64,000 bases of DNA, taken from contig QVRM01003916.1 in NCBI GenBank assembly GCA_003439945.1, forward strand, positions 23,501 to 87,500, in the 5' to 3' direction. The position numbers were made by a program, and so were the translations under genes. Source of the DNA: Dermanyssus gallinae. Its lineage: Eukaryota > Arthropoda > Arachnida > Mesostigmata > Dermanyssidae. The notes under the pieces were generated by a model. The model saw nothing but the letters and a program-made list of their open reading frames with translations, was not told the origin of the DNA and made no database searches. This document shows positions 37,411-49,950 of this stretch, one piece after another (positions within the stretch are counted from its first letter, which is position 1; each line of letters starts with the position of its first letter).

Positions 37411-37986
37411 TTCTACGTAGTTTATAGCAGAACAAATGTTATATTGAAGATAGTTCCTAAGAAATGAAATTCTTTGCAATTCCTATTTTTTGGCTTCTAC
37501 GTTTAATTACCCATTCTCACCTCCTTGTTCCATTAAAAAAATAATTTTTTGGCCAATTTTTACTGGGTCTCAGAGTTTGTTAGATAAATTCTGGGAGATC
37601 CTCTCTATATATATATATTGGGTTAGATAACCTATGACTACACGTTCGCGTGGAGACAACAATAAACATATAACATTTTGATAAGTAGAAAATTATATAT
37701 ATATATATATAACCTTTTTGGTTTGGGAAGTTTTAGGGAATGCATTATGCACACGCTAGCTAGCAGTGATCAGAGTGGAAGCAAAGGTCCACTAAACCCC
37801 GGATTAGTCCATACACATATCTAATAAGTTCCGACCCAGAAGTGTCGGAACTACTAGACATTTCTTTGACGATGTATTATATTTATGCAATACCTATAAT
37901 ATATATTCAGAATATATATTATGTATGATACGAGTATGTCATAAAGTCACTTTTATTACACAAATTAATAGATGCAATTAGGCTGT

Positions 37987-38030
<44 letters not shown>

Positions 38031-38155
38031 AACCACATGTATATGTATGTGCCCCTTCTAAAAAACATCATCACATATGGAGGATTATAGAGAAAAGACT
38101 GCCGTGGCTGCTCGTTCTGCGAATGACGTCTGGCAGGCAAAGTTCCCGATGTACT
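37411..38155. other. No gene recognised; (TA)n at 37988-38027
   Basis: Short TA runs lie near 37603 and 37693 and a longer one at 37988-38027. A small hairpin, AGTTCCGAC / GTCGGAACT (37827-37835 and 37844-37852), has an 8-base loop. No gene is seen. Confidence 0.5.
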
Positions 38156-38158
38156 TGT

Positions 38159-38491
38159 CTACGTGCGGATAACGGCAAACACCCGTTGTTGCTGCTGCTG
38201 TATAATACAGCAGAGCCCTCTCCATCTTCGGCAAACTGTTTCTGTCAGCTTGGCCGAGCCCATCTTGGCTTTAACAACAGCCCGAACTCGGGCTTGCCTG
38301 GCTGAGACAGTCGCTTTTACCAGCTCCTCTGCCTCTGCCTGGCCATACTTCCTATCTCGTAATTTCGCCTCTATTTCTCGTTTTTGCCTATAGGTTGGCC
38401 GTTTAGCAGACGTAAGATCATGACGGACACTCTTACTCGGCTTTAAATACCCGCTTTCAAATGCTGTATTGGTCGTCTGGACTTGACGCAT
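38159..38491 (-). CDS. Possible coding exon or ORF, unknown
   Basis: A 110-codon minus-strand frame with mixed, charged composition has a middle part rich in Lys, Arg, Glu and Ala (for example KREIEAKLRDRKYGQAEAEE), suggesting a basic helix. It ends in a short Gln run from a CTG array. The frame opens 13 codons upstream of its ATG after a TAA. I recognise no family. It could be a host exon, a mobile-element ORF fragment or chance. Confidence 0.3.
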   Translation of the reverse strand: MRQVQTTNTAFESGYLKPSKSVRHDLTSAKRPTYRQKREIEAKLRDRKYGQAEAEELVKATVSARQARVRAVVKAKMGSAKLTETVCRRWRGLCCIIQQQQQRVFAVIRT

Positions 38492-38784
38492 GTTAAGACG
38501 GTCAAGTGTGCCCTCGAGTGTTATGCACGCTTACTTAAGCATTGCACTATATTGACCTTCTGCAGATCAATTCGATCTTTCCAGCGAGTTCAGTGTCTAC
38601 TTATGCAGACAAGTACAAGCACAAACAACATATGTATACATATATGAATGGTAAATGTAAGCAGGTGTCTGGCACCTTGTCTAGATAGTCGACATCAATA
38701 ATGTCTGAAAAAAAAATTAGATATATATATATATATAATGTTTTTACCAAAATGTATTGCAGGACTTAGAACAATCAATAATAT

Positions 38785-39010
38785 GCTCGCCTGGCGTGTA
38801 GCCAGAGAATCGCACAACAAGGCGGCTTCGTGGGCGTCATTGTCTACCTAGTCTCCTTCCCACCCTTTCTTCGGTAAATAAAGGCGCTTTCTACTATATT
38901 CTATAATATAAAGCCTATAGTGTTATTCACACACACACTTCAATTGATTATTATCAATGTTTAGTACATATATAGACGCATTTCACTACGTGACATAGAT
39001 ATATATGCCC
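38785..39010 (+). repeat. Dispersed repeat family R1 (copy 1)
   Basis: The block CCTGGCGTGTAGCCAGAGAA and TCGCACAACAAGGCGGCTTC recurs at 48669-48845 with matching downstream parts (CTATAGTGT-ATT-CAC and ATATATAGACGCATTT). An internal piece here, CTCCTTCCCACCCTTTNTTC with GGTAA, is duplicated at about 39029-39055. The orientation and element type are unknown. Confidence 0.75.
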
Positions 39011-39075
39011 TTTGACCGTATAATTAGCCTCCTTCCCACCCTTTATTCGGTAAGAGCGCTTTCTATTCTAAAAAC

Positions 39076-40485
<1,410 letters not shown>

Positions 40486-40489
40486 TTTA

Positions 40490-40605
40490 TTTGGGGTAGT
40501 GTTTCTGCAACGCACCTAGGTTGTCTCGAACTCGGGACTCAGAGATATGCCGTCCGCACAAAATGAGCGCTACCAAGGCGCTCTGGTACAGCGACCGTTA
40601 TGATT
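40490..40605 (-). mobile_element. Possible tRNA-like SINE remnant
   Basis: On the minus strand a D-arm-like GCGCCTTGGTAGCGC (GCGC paired around a GG-containing loop) is followed, about 40 bases later, by CCCGAGTTCGAGACAACC, which contains a B-box-like GTTCGAGAC. The T-stem does not pair well. It is either a decayed SINE head or chance. Confidence 0.4.
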
Positions 40606-41610
40606 CGGAACAAGCTGTTTGATTTCTATCAGCTGCACATTGTCACATGTATAACCAAAATCCTCCGAAAATGTTTATGCAATGCAACTTTCAGCCCTTT
40701 TCCACTCTTCCCTTTTAAAATGATCGGCGACCCGACCGATCTGTGCCAGCATACTCAGCGCACAGATTATCGAGCCGTACCATCCCTGCCTCGACATAAA
40801 AACATTTGCAGTAATGTATCTCTATAACATAGCTTTTCAGCTTTTCCTCGGTTGATATTTTGCGGATTGGGTACATTTATCTTATCTTCTATTTTTGTAT
40901 TTATGTTCTATTTATTTTTGTTACAGTTGTTAAACGCGAGTACACATTTATTCTCAAAGAACGTGTACTGGGTAGTGTTATTATATAATGTTAGTAGTGT
41001 ATTAATACTAAAATGTTCAAGTTTTTATATATATATATATATCTCCAGCGACCGTCCCACCGGGCGAAAAAAGTGCAGGTGCGCCGCGTGGTATTTAGCG
41101 TGCATCTGCCAGTAGAACGGGCAACGGCATTAGTAGCCAACCTGATGAAATCCTTGAGTCGAATAGACCAAGTGGTGGCAGTCATGCACAATGTACCTTG
41201 TGTGCCAATTAGGGCATGCAATTGTAACCCAAAGCTCCCTGGCGAAGCATACATCTATAATATCTGCGCTACCTCTGGCAAGGCATCGGCTACTTTCCCT
41301 GGCACTCTAACAAAAGCTGCTGAAATGATCCTTTAATAGATGACCTAAGGCTGACTCTAAATGTAATGAACTCTAATTGATCTAAGGCTGACTGTAATTG
41401 TAAATTTGCCGCTAAAATATGGTTTCACGCCTTGCCAAGGCGGTTGTTCAAAACGGGTACAATCATAAGCTCAAAGTAATGCACTGCCGCACCCAGAAGC
41501 AGTCTTCAAAAGCCTCTCACCTCTGTGTGAATACATGCAATAGATGCCCAATACCTGTCGCCGATATGCTGGGTAAAAGTTGTTCTCATGTAGTGAAGCA
41601 TTCGATCCAG
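40606..41610. other. No gene recognised; short TA array
   Basis: A TA run lies at 41025-41041. A 100-codon plus-strand frame at 41040-41336 has a balanced composition (QVRRVVFSVHLPVERATA start) but no recognised family. Confidence 0.4.
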
Positions 41611-41752
41611 ATACCGAGCAAAATGGCTTAATGACAAAGTCATGGCCTTGCACTCGGAGGGGCATGAATTCAACACCTGGATGGGCTACTCCTCAATTGG
41701 GCTTCATGGTTTTGATGGCAAATGCCAGAGTGGACTATATTTGACCATGATC
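41611..41752 (+). mobile_element. tRNA-Ala-like SINE, family A (copy 1, diverged)
   Basis: ATACCGAGCAAAATGGCTTA followed by ATGACAAAGTC aligns with the better copy at 54225, as does the later CTTGCACTCGGAGG. The B-box equivalent is degenerate (GAATTCAACACC). The body continues with CTCAATTGGGCTTCATGGTT. Confidence 0.75.
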
Positions 41753-42110
41753 AGACCAACAACTTCGGGAAGCAGAGATGTCTTAATAGAATAAATACAA
41801 TCCACCTCACTTTTATTATTAATAAACTTCATCCGCTGGCCACAACAGTGTATTATGTCTGTTGCAGCTAATCAGCCCCACAGCAAAATTAAATTCCCGC
41901 GAATTTATTTGCACGTCTGCACGTTATTATAGGTTTTTACGTCGTCGACAATTCGATCGGCACCGCTGTTCCGGAGGGCCACTACTATAGCAGCTTTTGT
42001 CACACGACATTTCTAAACTCCTCCCGTATCTGGCGGGCTAGGTCTGCATTGAGTAAAGAAAAAGCCTGGCAGCAATTGAAAAGGTCTCCTTAAAGGTCCG
42101 TACCTTTTAA
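41753..42110. other. No gene recognised
   Basis: This is unique sequence between a SINE and a LINE relic. It may include decayed LINE sequence. Confidence 0.4.
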
Positions 42111-42111
42111 C

Positions 42112-43370
42112 TTAACTGCAATGTGTCATTTCCCATTATGTTTATTTCTGAGTGGTTCAGGCTTTGTCAAAAGCTTGCACCAGAAAGGTGGCGTACAACT
42201 GACTCCTAACAGTACAGCTAACACCCACCTTGCTTCCGACTGGAGTACCTGTATCCCGTCCGGCTTACCTCGACCCTTCCTGAAACCCACTTGCTTTGGA
42301 AATAGGGCATTTTTCATAGAAAAAAACACCCTTAAGACAATCACCTTTAGAAAGAATTTCTTACAACAGCGCACCCCGGTATGTATTTAAATCACCGACG
42401 TTGTTTCCCTTTTTACCATTGAATATCAAAGTCTGGGGTATGTTCCCCTCCCCCGTTGAGTACCTGGTTAAACAAATAACACAACTTCTTTGCCAAAAAA
42501 ACAGACAACCAAACCCAATTATCGTAATAGATCTTATCAGGGCCCCTCCTCTTTCTCGTGGGTAGCCCGCGCAGGATCTGCGCAATCTCCTCAACTGTCA
42601 ACGGCGAATGCATGCGGGGTGGCTCCAGATTGAACGGTTGCTCAATACCTGGGCCTGATACTGGGGCGTTTGCATCGGGCAGAAGGGCAGTAAATTGCAA
42701 ATGCAACTGCTCCTTTGTCATGCTATGCATGCTTTTATTCAGGTTGGTGCTCTGCTCTCTCTCGAGTATGCGCATCTCCTTCTCATCAATATACCGGCGC
42801 TTACTCTCCATAAGCAGTTTCTTGTAGGCTGCACTCTGTCAGCCATAGAGTGCCCTACGATAAGCAACTATCGCGATGGGGCTGTCGAGGCCGTGCTTGA
42901 CGCGAGAGCCCCAAAACTTCCCGGCGTTTTAGGCAGCACGTCTGTGCAAACCAGGGCTACGCCCGCCTTTGTCTCTATTTTTTTTTTCAACTACAGCCTT
43001 AACGGCCTTAAACGCGTAGTTGCCCAGATCAACATCAGCAGTTATTCTCAGCAACCTTGATTCGCGCGCGTTAATACACGCAAAGCAAACTGTGGTTGCC
43101 ACCACTCTGCCGCTGGGCCTAGTAGCAGCTGTTTTGCCTCGCTAGAGTGCGAGAAATTGCCGCGGGCAAAGGAAGCTCCCGGCTCACTTGTTATAGCCGT
43201 TGGTAGCTTCCTGTCGCTTCTACAGCTTGTGGAGAAATTGCGTGGTAAGTGGGCCCGGTTCACCGAGCGGCTTAAACGCCATCGGCATCAAGCTGTAAGC
43301 TCGGAAAACTTCCGCAGTTTATTTTGCTCTGTCTGCGTAGACGCGCACCCAGATTGAAATGCTGCCTAAC
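42112..43370 (-). pseudogene. LINE ORF2 relic: linker and start of reverse transcriptase
   Basis: Read on the minus strand, the order is that of a LINE pol protein. First comes a linker with GKFWGSRVKHGLDSPIAIVA followed by AYKKLLMESKRRYIDEKEM. Then SPLTVEEIAQILRGLPTRKR with GPDKIYYDNW, the conserved segment just before the RT. Next is NALFPKQVGFRKGRGKPDGI with QVLQ, the first RT motifs. Stop codons and a frameshift interrupt it, and the catalytic motifs are absent from this piece. The clade cannot be fixed from this part alone. Confidence 0.8.
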
Positions 43371-43925
43371 CGCCAATACGAATAAAGAAAGTTGTTTCGT
43401 CCATTGCAGTGCCAGCCTACGCCACCCAGGCCTTTTACATCGTCATTCCGGGCTTTAACTAAAACATCTCCGGTATGAGATCATGCACATTTTTTTGACG
43501 TGGCATAAACCCTATTTTTATTTTGACTCCTACATGGGGTAAATTTCATACGTTTGTCGAGCAATTTTGTACCTAGATAGTGAAGGATTTTTGAACCTTC
43601 TCTGTAATGATAGAGGAACAGTACACAACGAACGCTAGGTATCGTTGCGTCCACTTACTTTACGCAATCCAAATATGTTTTAGCGCACCACCGAAACGAG
43701 ATAGAATATGTTGAATAAGACAAGCATTTTTTGAGGAATGCTGCCTCGATGTTGCATAGGGTTTCCACCAGCATATTTATTTTGTGTGTGCTGGGATGAC
43801 CGCCATTATAGTCCTGCTTTTTCAGTACGTGCTGCTGTGTATTGCCCGAAGCCAATTCCCGTTAAGCTGAAGTCTACATCAAATAATTAAAAACTGAATG
43901 GCTAAAATTGCACATGTAGTTTTTC
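43371..43925. other. No clear gene; possible LINE debris
   Basis: A minus-strand frame at 43655-43855 contains NIEAAF, which might be an RT motif A remnant. I do not call it firmly. Confidence 0.35.
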
Positions 43926-43929
43926 GAAC

Positions 43930-44272
43930 GGCTTTCTATTTCCGAAGTTTATAGTCTTCGAACCTAGACCAGAACAATCACAACAACGGTGTGTCCGGTA
44001 CGACCACAGTCGGGTCGCAGTGACATCATTGCTTCCTGCAGACCTAGTCTGGATCTACTATATATGTGACTATATCGTCGGCATACTGAATGATGCTCTC
44101 CAAAGGATGCGATTGTTTGAAACTATAAATAAGAATGGATTCAATTGTCCCCCCGGGTCGTATCCAGTTGTTTGCTGTACAGACTCGGGCTCGCATACAC
44201 CATTGCCCAGCGTTACAGTATTGGTCCGACCTGTATTGAGGCAAAATCAGGACGGGCTGCAGATATACCAAA
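43930..44272 (-). pseudogene. LINE reverse-transcriptase fragment, motifs B to D
   Basis: The minus strand shows TTGYDPGGQLNPFLFIVSNN (motif B-like) and, after a frame change, ESIIQYADDIVTYIVDPD, which carries the YADD catalytic motif C. After another frame change comes LGLQEAMMSLRPDCGRTGH, which fits the helix after motif C. Two frameshifts make it non-functional. Confidence 0.75.
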
Positions 44273-44284
44273 TGGTCTAGCTTA

Positions 44285-44490
44285 TCGAGGGCAATATTTT
44301 ATAGAGTGACGGTAGATGCAGACGCAGATGTTTAAATATGACAAAAAGTAGTAGCTTCTTAATCTTCAGGGATAGCTTGAAATCTCCGAGCTCATCTGAA
44401 AATTCCGAGCTTGCTCTCAACCCCACCCCGACATACTTATGCTGTTTTGTGAGAAACGTCTCGAGGTCTTTAGGGAGGCGCCGGAGATAG
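44285..44490 (-). pseudogene. LINE reverse-transcriptase thumb fragment
   Basis: The minus-strand translation has KQHKYVGVGLRASSEFSDEL followed by LKIKKLLLFVIFKHLRLHLP. This resembles the region after motif D in LINE RTs (KYLGV..LD..LSF..H). It lies 5' of the motif B-D fragment in the coding sense, so the two cannot be one collinear copy. Confidence 0.55.
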
Positions 44491-44871
44491 GCCAAAATAG
44501 AAGTTTACTGTTTATACGCTACTAATGTTCGCTATTACCCGCTCGCCAAAAGCGATAGCTTGAGCGTGTGTCTCTGGCCTGTAAGTACCTTTCCTTAAGT
44601 ACGCAATCGGTCCAGGCAGTTGGGATAGCGCAGTCATGGAAACATTTGCTTGGAACGGACACTATATATAGATATATAATTTGATATTGTTTCAAGACGT
44701 TGTTTGCTGACTGAAGTGCTTTTTACTACGCTGCTTAGCTTCCATTGAAAATCAACTTTTTGCGCTGCGCACTTTTTGGAATAACTGACCAGATTGGTGG
44801 CAGGTGCATGGCCACTAGACCTCAACTACACAGGAGGCGCTTTAAAAGTAGTGGCACGCATTGACGATCGG

Positions 44872-44957
<86 letters not shown>

Positions 44958-45945
44958 CTGCTAATATATTAAACCCATAACTGATAGGCACGAGTGGCAC
45001 GTAGTCTTTGTAGGCACAGTTTTTGCCGGGGAATCCTGATAGCCAACGTAGCAACGGGCAGCTCTGGGTTGGAAAATTGGAAAGGTAGCAGCTGGAATGT
45101 TAAATACCTGATAGCTATGTAGCAACCGCCTGAACACGGACAGTGTGTGCGCATCTCGAAAGAATAAGGACACATCTAGCAGTCGCAAGAAGCTTGGCCA
45201 CTCTGGGGTCAGGGGTCTAAATGCTATTTATGCTAAAAAAAACCCTAGCTCGATCCAGCTGGCTACGTGTCCAGAATAATCGCATACGGTACCCGCTTGA
45301 ACGACCGCATCAATAGAATAGTGAACAATTCAATAGCCCACTGCCTATCATCATAGCACAGAAACAAAAACAAATCGGGCTGGTCGCTCTCCGAAACGCG
45401 AGTTTCACAGAGATGTCCGCTTGGCTGAGTACCGCGTACAGTTACAATCGCGTGCGTCCAAAATCTGCTCAGATTCCAGTGATTTTTCTAGCGCTGTGGC
45501 TCAATCTGGTCGGCAATCGAATCTATGCTGACACACTTACAAAGTGTTAATGCTATCACACACTTACGAAGTGTTAATGCTATCGAACTGAATTCAATAA
45601 GGGACAACGGACTTTCTGAGCGCGGAAACCACCGTGCTGGAACGGCGTATCAGAGCCGGGACTTTGTTGTTACTTTCGTCTGCTGTCGCCTCACCCACTT
45701 TGCCTCTGAAGTGTGTGAAACAATCTCTGTCGAGTGCTGCAGCAGCAGCAGCTTCTGTCGGGTGCATTGTATTCTACCTGCTATGCACTACGCTTAACAC
45801 GTTGCTATACGCGATGAGACCGCGTACGGCGATGAGAAAGGAGAACATTTTTGCCTCCACAGGAATGCTTCGAGTACTCCAAGCAGTGGTAGCCGGGCGA
45901 CTCTAGCGACGCCGCTGGTGAAAGCAGCAACAACACCTACTACTA
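44491..45945. other. No gene recognised; (TA)n at 44873-44958 and 27-bp duplication
   Basis: An 86-base TA array lies at 44873-44958. A 27-base unit ACACACTTACRAAGTGTTAA with TGCTATC is duplicated in tandem at 45531 and 45558. Short frames match nothing I know. Confidence 0.5.
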
Positions 45946-45947
45946 TT

Positions 45948-46095
45948 TCTAGTGTAACAACAACAACAAAGACGAAGAACAACAACAATAACAGCAACAA
46001 AGACGACGACAACAACAACAACAATTACAGCAACAAATACGACGACAACAACAACAACAGTAATAATAACAACAACAGCAGCAACAACAACAGCG
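45948..46095. repeat. CAA-rich array
   Basis: Interrupted AAC/AGC/GAC triplets encode Asn-rich or Val-rich shadow frames. Confidence 0.9.
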
Positions 46096-47385
46096 GCAAG
46101 AACGCGAATGTTGTTACAGCGATAGGACCGCTTCCACCGACCGCGACATCCCAGAGCGCTGGTAAGCTTAGAGCGCTTTAACGCCAAATACAACGACGCG
46201 TGAGTGCACAAGGATAACCTTTAAACTTCAAGGGTCAACTTGAACTCGAAGCCAGTGCTCGATTGCTTCGTCTCGCTGTTCGGACTAGATGGTGGCGGAG
46301 AAAAACTTCTCTAAGAGACGGCACGCTACAGTACAGTCGCGGGTAATTGCTTGTGGTGACTAAGTGTTTTCCCCTATACGAGTGTCATTATATGCGTAAT
46401 GAGCGGGTTTTCGCTATTTGCACACTATGATTCTGTGACGAAGTATTTGCCGCTCCTTTCAAGCAGGTCTGTCGTTCAAATCGAGATGTTGTTGCAGTGT
46501 TAATTATTTTATGCAACAATACTGCTACGCCTCTTCCGTACGGTAGCACCGAAGTTACTAAAAACTAAAACATAACCCAGCTCGCAGGCAAAGTCTATAG
46601 AGAAACACAAGAGCGAGAGAGAGAGCGCGAGAGAGAGAGGGGGGACAGAGAAATACGAGTAAGGAAAAGGGGCCAAATAAATCACGAGGCGGTGCAACTA
46701 TAGAAGCAATATAAACAACAACAACAACCAAAAAGACCAAATAAAAAATAACGTGTGAGAACTCTTGTTTAGGCAGGTAGAGAGAACGAGAGACGATAAG
46801 CCAATCCCCGCCTTCGGCCAAGCGTACCTGATGAACTCTCGACCTTGCAAGAGAATATCCCCTTCATTCTATTTTCTTCAAAGATGAACAATGCGAAGAG
46901 GACGGAAGGAACTTTCGTGTCCGTCAGCAGCGCCTTCGGCCTTCCCGTAGCTGGTGATCTACGCGGATCATGCACCCGAGATCACGCACTTTTTGTGCTG
47001 GAAAGTCCCCTAGCCCTGGCCTGTTCGCACGAACGAACGGACGTACGTCCTTTCTTCAGTAATGACTTCAATCACAGACTTCTATACAAACACACACACA
47101 CGCACACGGTCGAACGCATGCAAGCCTGCATTGAGACGGTGTCGATGTTAGGCTGGTGTCAGTGGCAGGCAGCATATTACTGACTCTGATCTCTCTCAAT
47201 TTTATGCTCGAGCCCATAGAACGAACATACGACGCAAAATCCGCGTCTTGCGGCGCTGCTAAAGGGCTGTGGCGATCGATCGTCACCTCTAATCGCCAAC
47301 GTTTGGCGTCTTTTTGCCTCTCCCCCTTATTTTACCCCAGCTACTTTGCTCTGGCTACTATGACTACTTGTAAAGTAAAGTTTTC
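46096..47385. other. No gene recognised; GA tract and AC run
   Basis: A purine-rich GA tract lies at about 46608-46645 and an AC run at 47090-47107. No gene is seen. Confidence 0.45.
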
Positions 47386-47387
47386 AG

Positions 47388-47552
47388 GCTGACCCTCAGC
47401 CAAGTTTAACGTCCACGGAACTGTTTTTCACATTGCTTCATAGACGGATCACCATAAATACAAATGTGCAACGGTGGGGCTCGAACCCGCGCACCTATGT
47501 GTCGCCTCCGGTTGCGAAGGGGATAATTGAGCCACCACGTCACCGGGCTCGA
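47388..47552 (-). mobile_element. tRNA-derived SINE, family B (copy 2)
   Basis: On the minus strand the head reads GTGACGTGGTGGCTCAATTA. It is followed about 40 bases later by GCGCGGGTTCGAGCCCCACC, a near-consensus RNA polymerase III B box. The body matches the copy at 11203-11375 through TCTATGAAGCA and GTGGACGTTAAAC. The promoter boxes are better preserved here than in copy 1. Confidence 0.8.
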
Positions 47553-48650
47553 CACTATTACTACTACAACAACAACAGCAACTACTACTACATGCAGCTA
47601 GTTCTCGAATTCTCTCGAAGCGATACGTTCGTGTGGTATGTTGAGTGGTAGGAGGGCTGATGACAGAAGGCAAATAACATCTGGTTAGGACCCGCAGTAG
47701 CAGCAGAGACGGCGGCTGCGGCGGCGTCTACAGTTTGCCAGCCTGCGGAACCCCGCAATAGAAACTACGGCCCATCCATTGTACGTACGTTTATACGCCC
47801 TTCGGCCCTAAGTCCTTCTAGACATTTCTTGTCTCCCTTTCTTCTCTATCAATCTCTCTCTATCTCTCTCGTGCTGCACTCCCCCCCCCCCCCCCGCTCC
47901 CTCTCAGTCTAACCTCGTTCAGCTAGCTCACCGAACGGGGGCGACGTGGGACGTTCGCGGCAGGACGACAGGAAATCAAATTCGTCAAGGTGGCCTTTGC
48001 CCGACTCCTCTTGCCATAGATGGCTAGACTTCCCCCGGGGTCGTCCGCGGCCTCTCGGCTGCCCAATGCCCTTGTTTTTATTCTGGTCGCTTGGCCGCCA
48101 GCTTTTGCTGCCCCAACGACAACGGCGCCCGTCCTCGGTTGGCCGCCCTTGTTCTGGTCGACTGACTACTCTCCACGGCCTAGTCGATCGCTTCTGCTGC
48201 CGCTGCTGCTGCGGCTGCTGCTGCTTCTGTCATTGAACCACCAGCGCAGTTTGTCTGCTTGCCATTGGCAAACCTGCCCTAAGGCTGGCCCCTAGTTAGG
48301 CCGCGCGGGCAGCGGGCCGGGACAGCAGGAACATTTTTGTGTGGGCGTTCGTCGGTCGACGAAGCAGGCCGGCTCGACCAAAATCCACGCACACAGCACA
48401 CAGCAGCGGGCGATAGGTTAGCGTGCGCCGCCCGCTGACCAAGTTGGTCAGAAGCAGGGCAAATGTTAGAGGAGCATAGCAGTTTAGCAGGCAGGTAGGC
48501 AGATAGACCCAGGCCCGACAAGAATGCGACAGTGACTGATATCGGCAACCGCTGATATCGTTGCCATTGTCAGAAGTCGTCACTGCCTGCGACAGCAAGT
48601 CATCTATCTATAAGTCGTTTATTTCATTTTATACACATGGAAGGTGAGGG
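47553..48650. other. No gene recognised
   Basis: A C-run lies at about 47881-47895 and CTG/GCT triplets at 48195-48230. Positions 47940-48600 are GC-rich and open on both strands but match nothing I know. Confidence 0.4.
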
Positions 48651-48845
48651 ATATATATATATATATATCCTGGCGTGAAGCCAACAGAATCGCACAACAG
48701 GGCGACTTCATGGGCTATTCTATCAAGTCTATAGTGTCATTTACACTCACACTACAATAAGGGATGATCCATGTTAACATATACATATATAGACGCATTT
48801 TGATGCACGACATGGATATCTATGCTCTTTTCTTCGTATAACTTG
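48651..48845 (+). repeat. (TA)n plus dispersed repeat family R1 (copy 2)
   Basis: A TA run (48651-48668) is followed directly by CCTGGCGTGAAGCCAACAGA and ATCGCACAACAGGGCGACTT, which match copy 1 at 38785-39010. Later blocks match too (CTATAGTGTCATTTACAC; ATATATAGACGCATTT). The body is shorter than in copy 1. Confidence 0.75.
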
Positions 48846-49655
48846 CGCATACAATCAGCTTGAAGTTGAAGCAGGTTGCTGTCATATATCAGATTTGATG
48901 ATGAAAACCGTGCCATGTTAAATTTTCTTTTTTTGATTCGGAAGGTCACATCGGAAATGCATTATGCACCAGCAGCAGTGCCTGTAGCACACCTCCTACC
49001 ATAGGACTCTCCCCACTAAAACCGATATCTCCTCCACCCCCTACAAACTCTGAATTCGCTATTAACTGCTGTGTAATGTCGACCGATTTTTTTGAAAGGC
49101 TTTGTTTCACTGCTCTGTCTGGGATGACAGGCTGTTCACATCTTCGTCTAATATCCAGCTTAAAATCGTGTTATTTATAATCAACTCTTCGATTAGCGTC
49201 GGTTCTCCGACAAGCAGCTGTCCGCACATTGCCTTCACGCGGCCGATTCCGTTTAGATTTTCGTAGGTGTCAGGTAGGATGCAACCATGTTTTCATACCA
49301 TAGAAAATAAACAGCCTAATGACCGATTAATGATCAATGAGATTGATGCAAATCGTGTTTTTGGGGTACCATGATGGTGATGTTTCATTTCATAGGTATT
49401 ATTGCAGGTGCTGTCATGACTTCGCAGCTATAAGTAGGTCGTCATCTTAGAACAGTCATGCTCTGTGTGCGCGTTTCGGGGAGGGGCCGCCCGTGGGGTA
49501 TGCAATATAATGAAACCGTACGACTGGGTGCCCCTTAGGCAAACCCAATGTTTTGTTCCACTTTTTCCGTTGTGGTCTCCGTTGCGAATCTGTATATAAC
49601 TGACCCTAAGAGTACCATCACTACCGATAAGCTTCAGCATGCTGCCCTCAAGGTT
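48846..49655. other. No gene recognised
   Basis: GGAAATGCATTATGCAC near 48953 resembles GGGAATGCATTATGCAC near 37737, hinting at another dispersed repeat. I recognise no gene. Confidence 0.4.
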
Positions 49656-49659
49656 GAGG

Positions 49660-49950
49660 TTAGTTCGTAGGTTTTCTGAAGGACGACGGCCTCGTCTGAG
49701 CCTGAGTCGGCTGAGCCCGGCGCTTTTCGACGAATGCCGTATATCTCATTTTGTTTGCGCGCAAGCGAGCGGTTCTTTGTCTTTTGTATAGAGAGTGTGC
49801 TCGCTGAAGAGCCTGCTCAGTCAATTCTCCGACAAAATCAGTACTGCTTTTCGAGTAGTGTACGTGTGCGAGTAGGATAGAGCAATAACGAGTGTCAGTT
49901 TCTATAAACGACGCTCGTAAATGCAATGCCTCTATAGTTTTTTTTTTCAA
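49660..49950 (-). pseudogene. Possible LINE linker fragment (between endonuclease and RT)
   Basis: The minus-strand frame contains VGELTEQALQRAHSLYKRQR followed by TARLRANKMRYTAFVEKRR. This fits the basic linker seen after the endonuclease in many LINE pol proteins. No endonuclease or RT motif lies next to it, so this is a tentative call. Confidence 0.45.

Noticed and set aside
44000..44130. YADD as chance occurrence within the thumb or connection region of the upstream fragment
   Set aside because: An alternative frame gave a weak connection-domain reading. The motif B-like segment before it and the helix after it support a true motif C.
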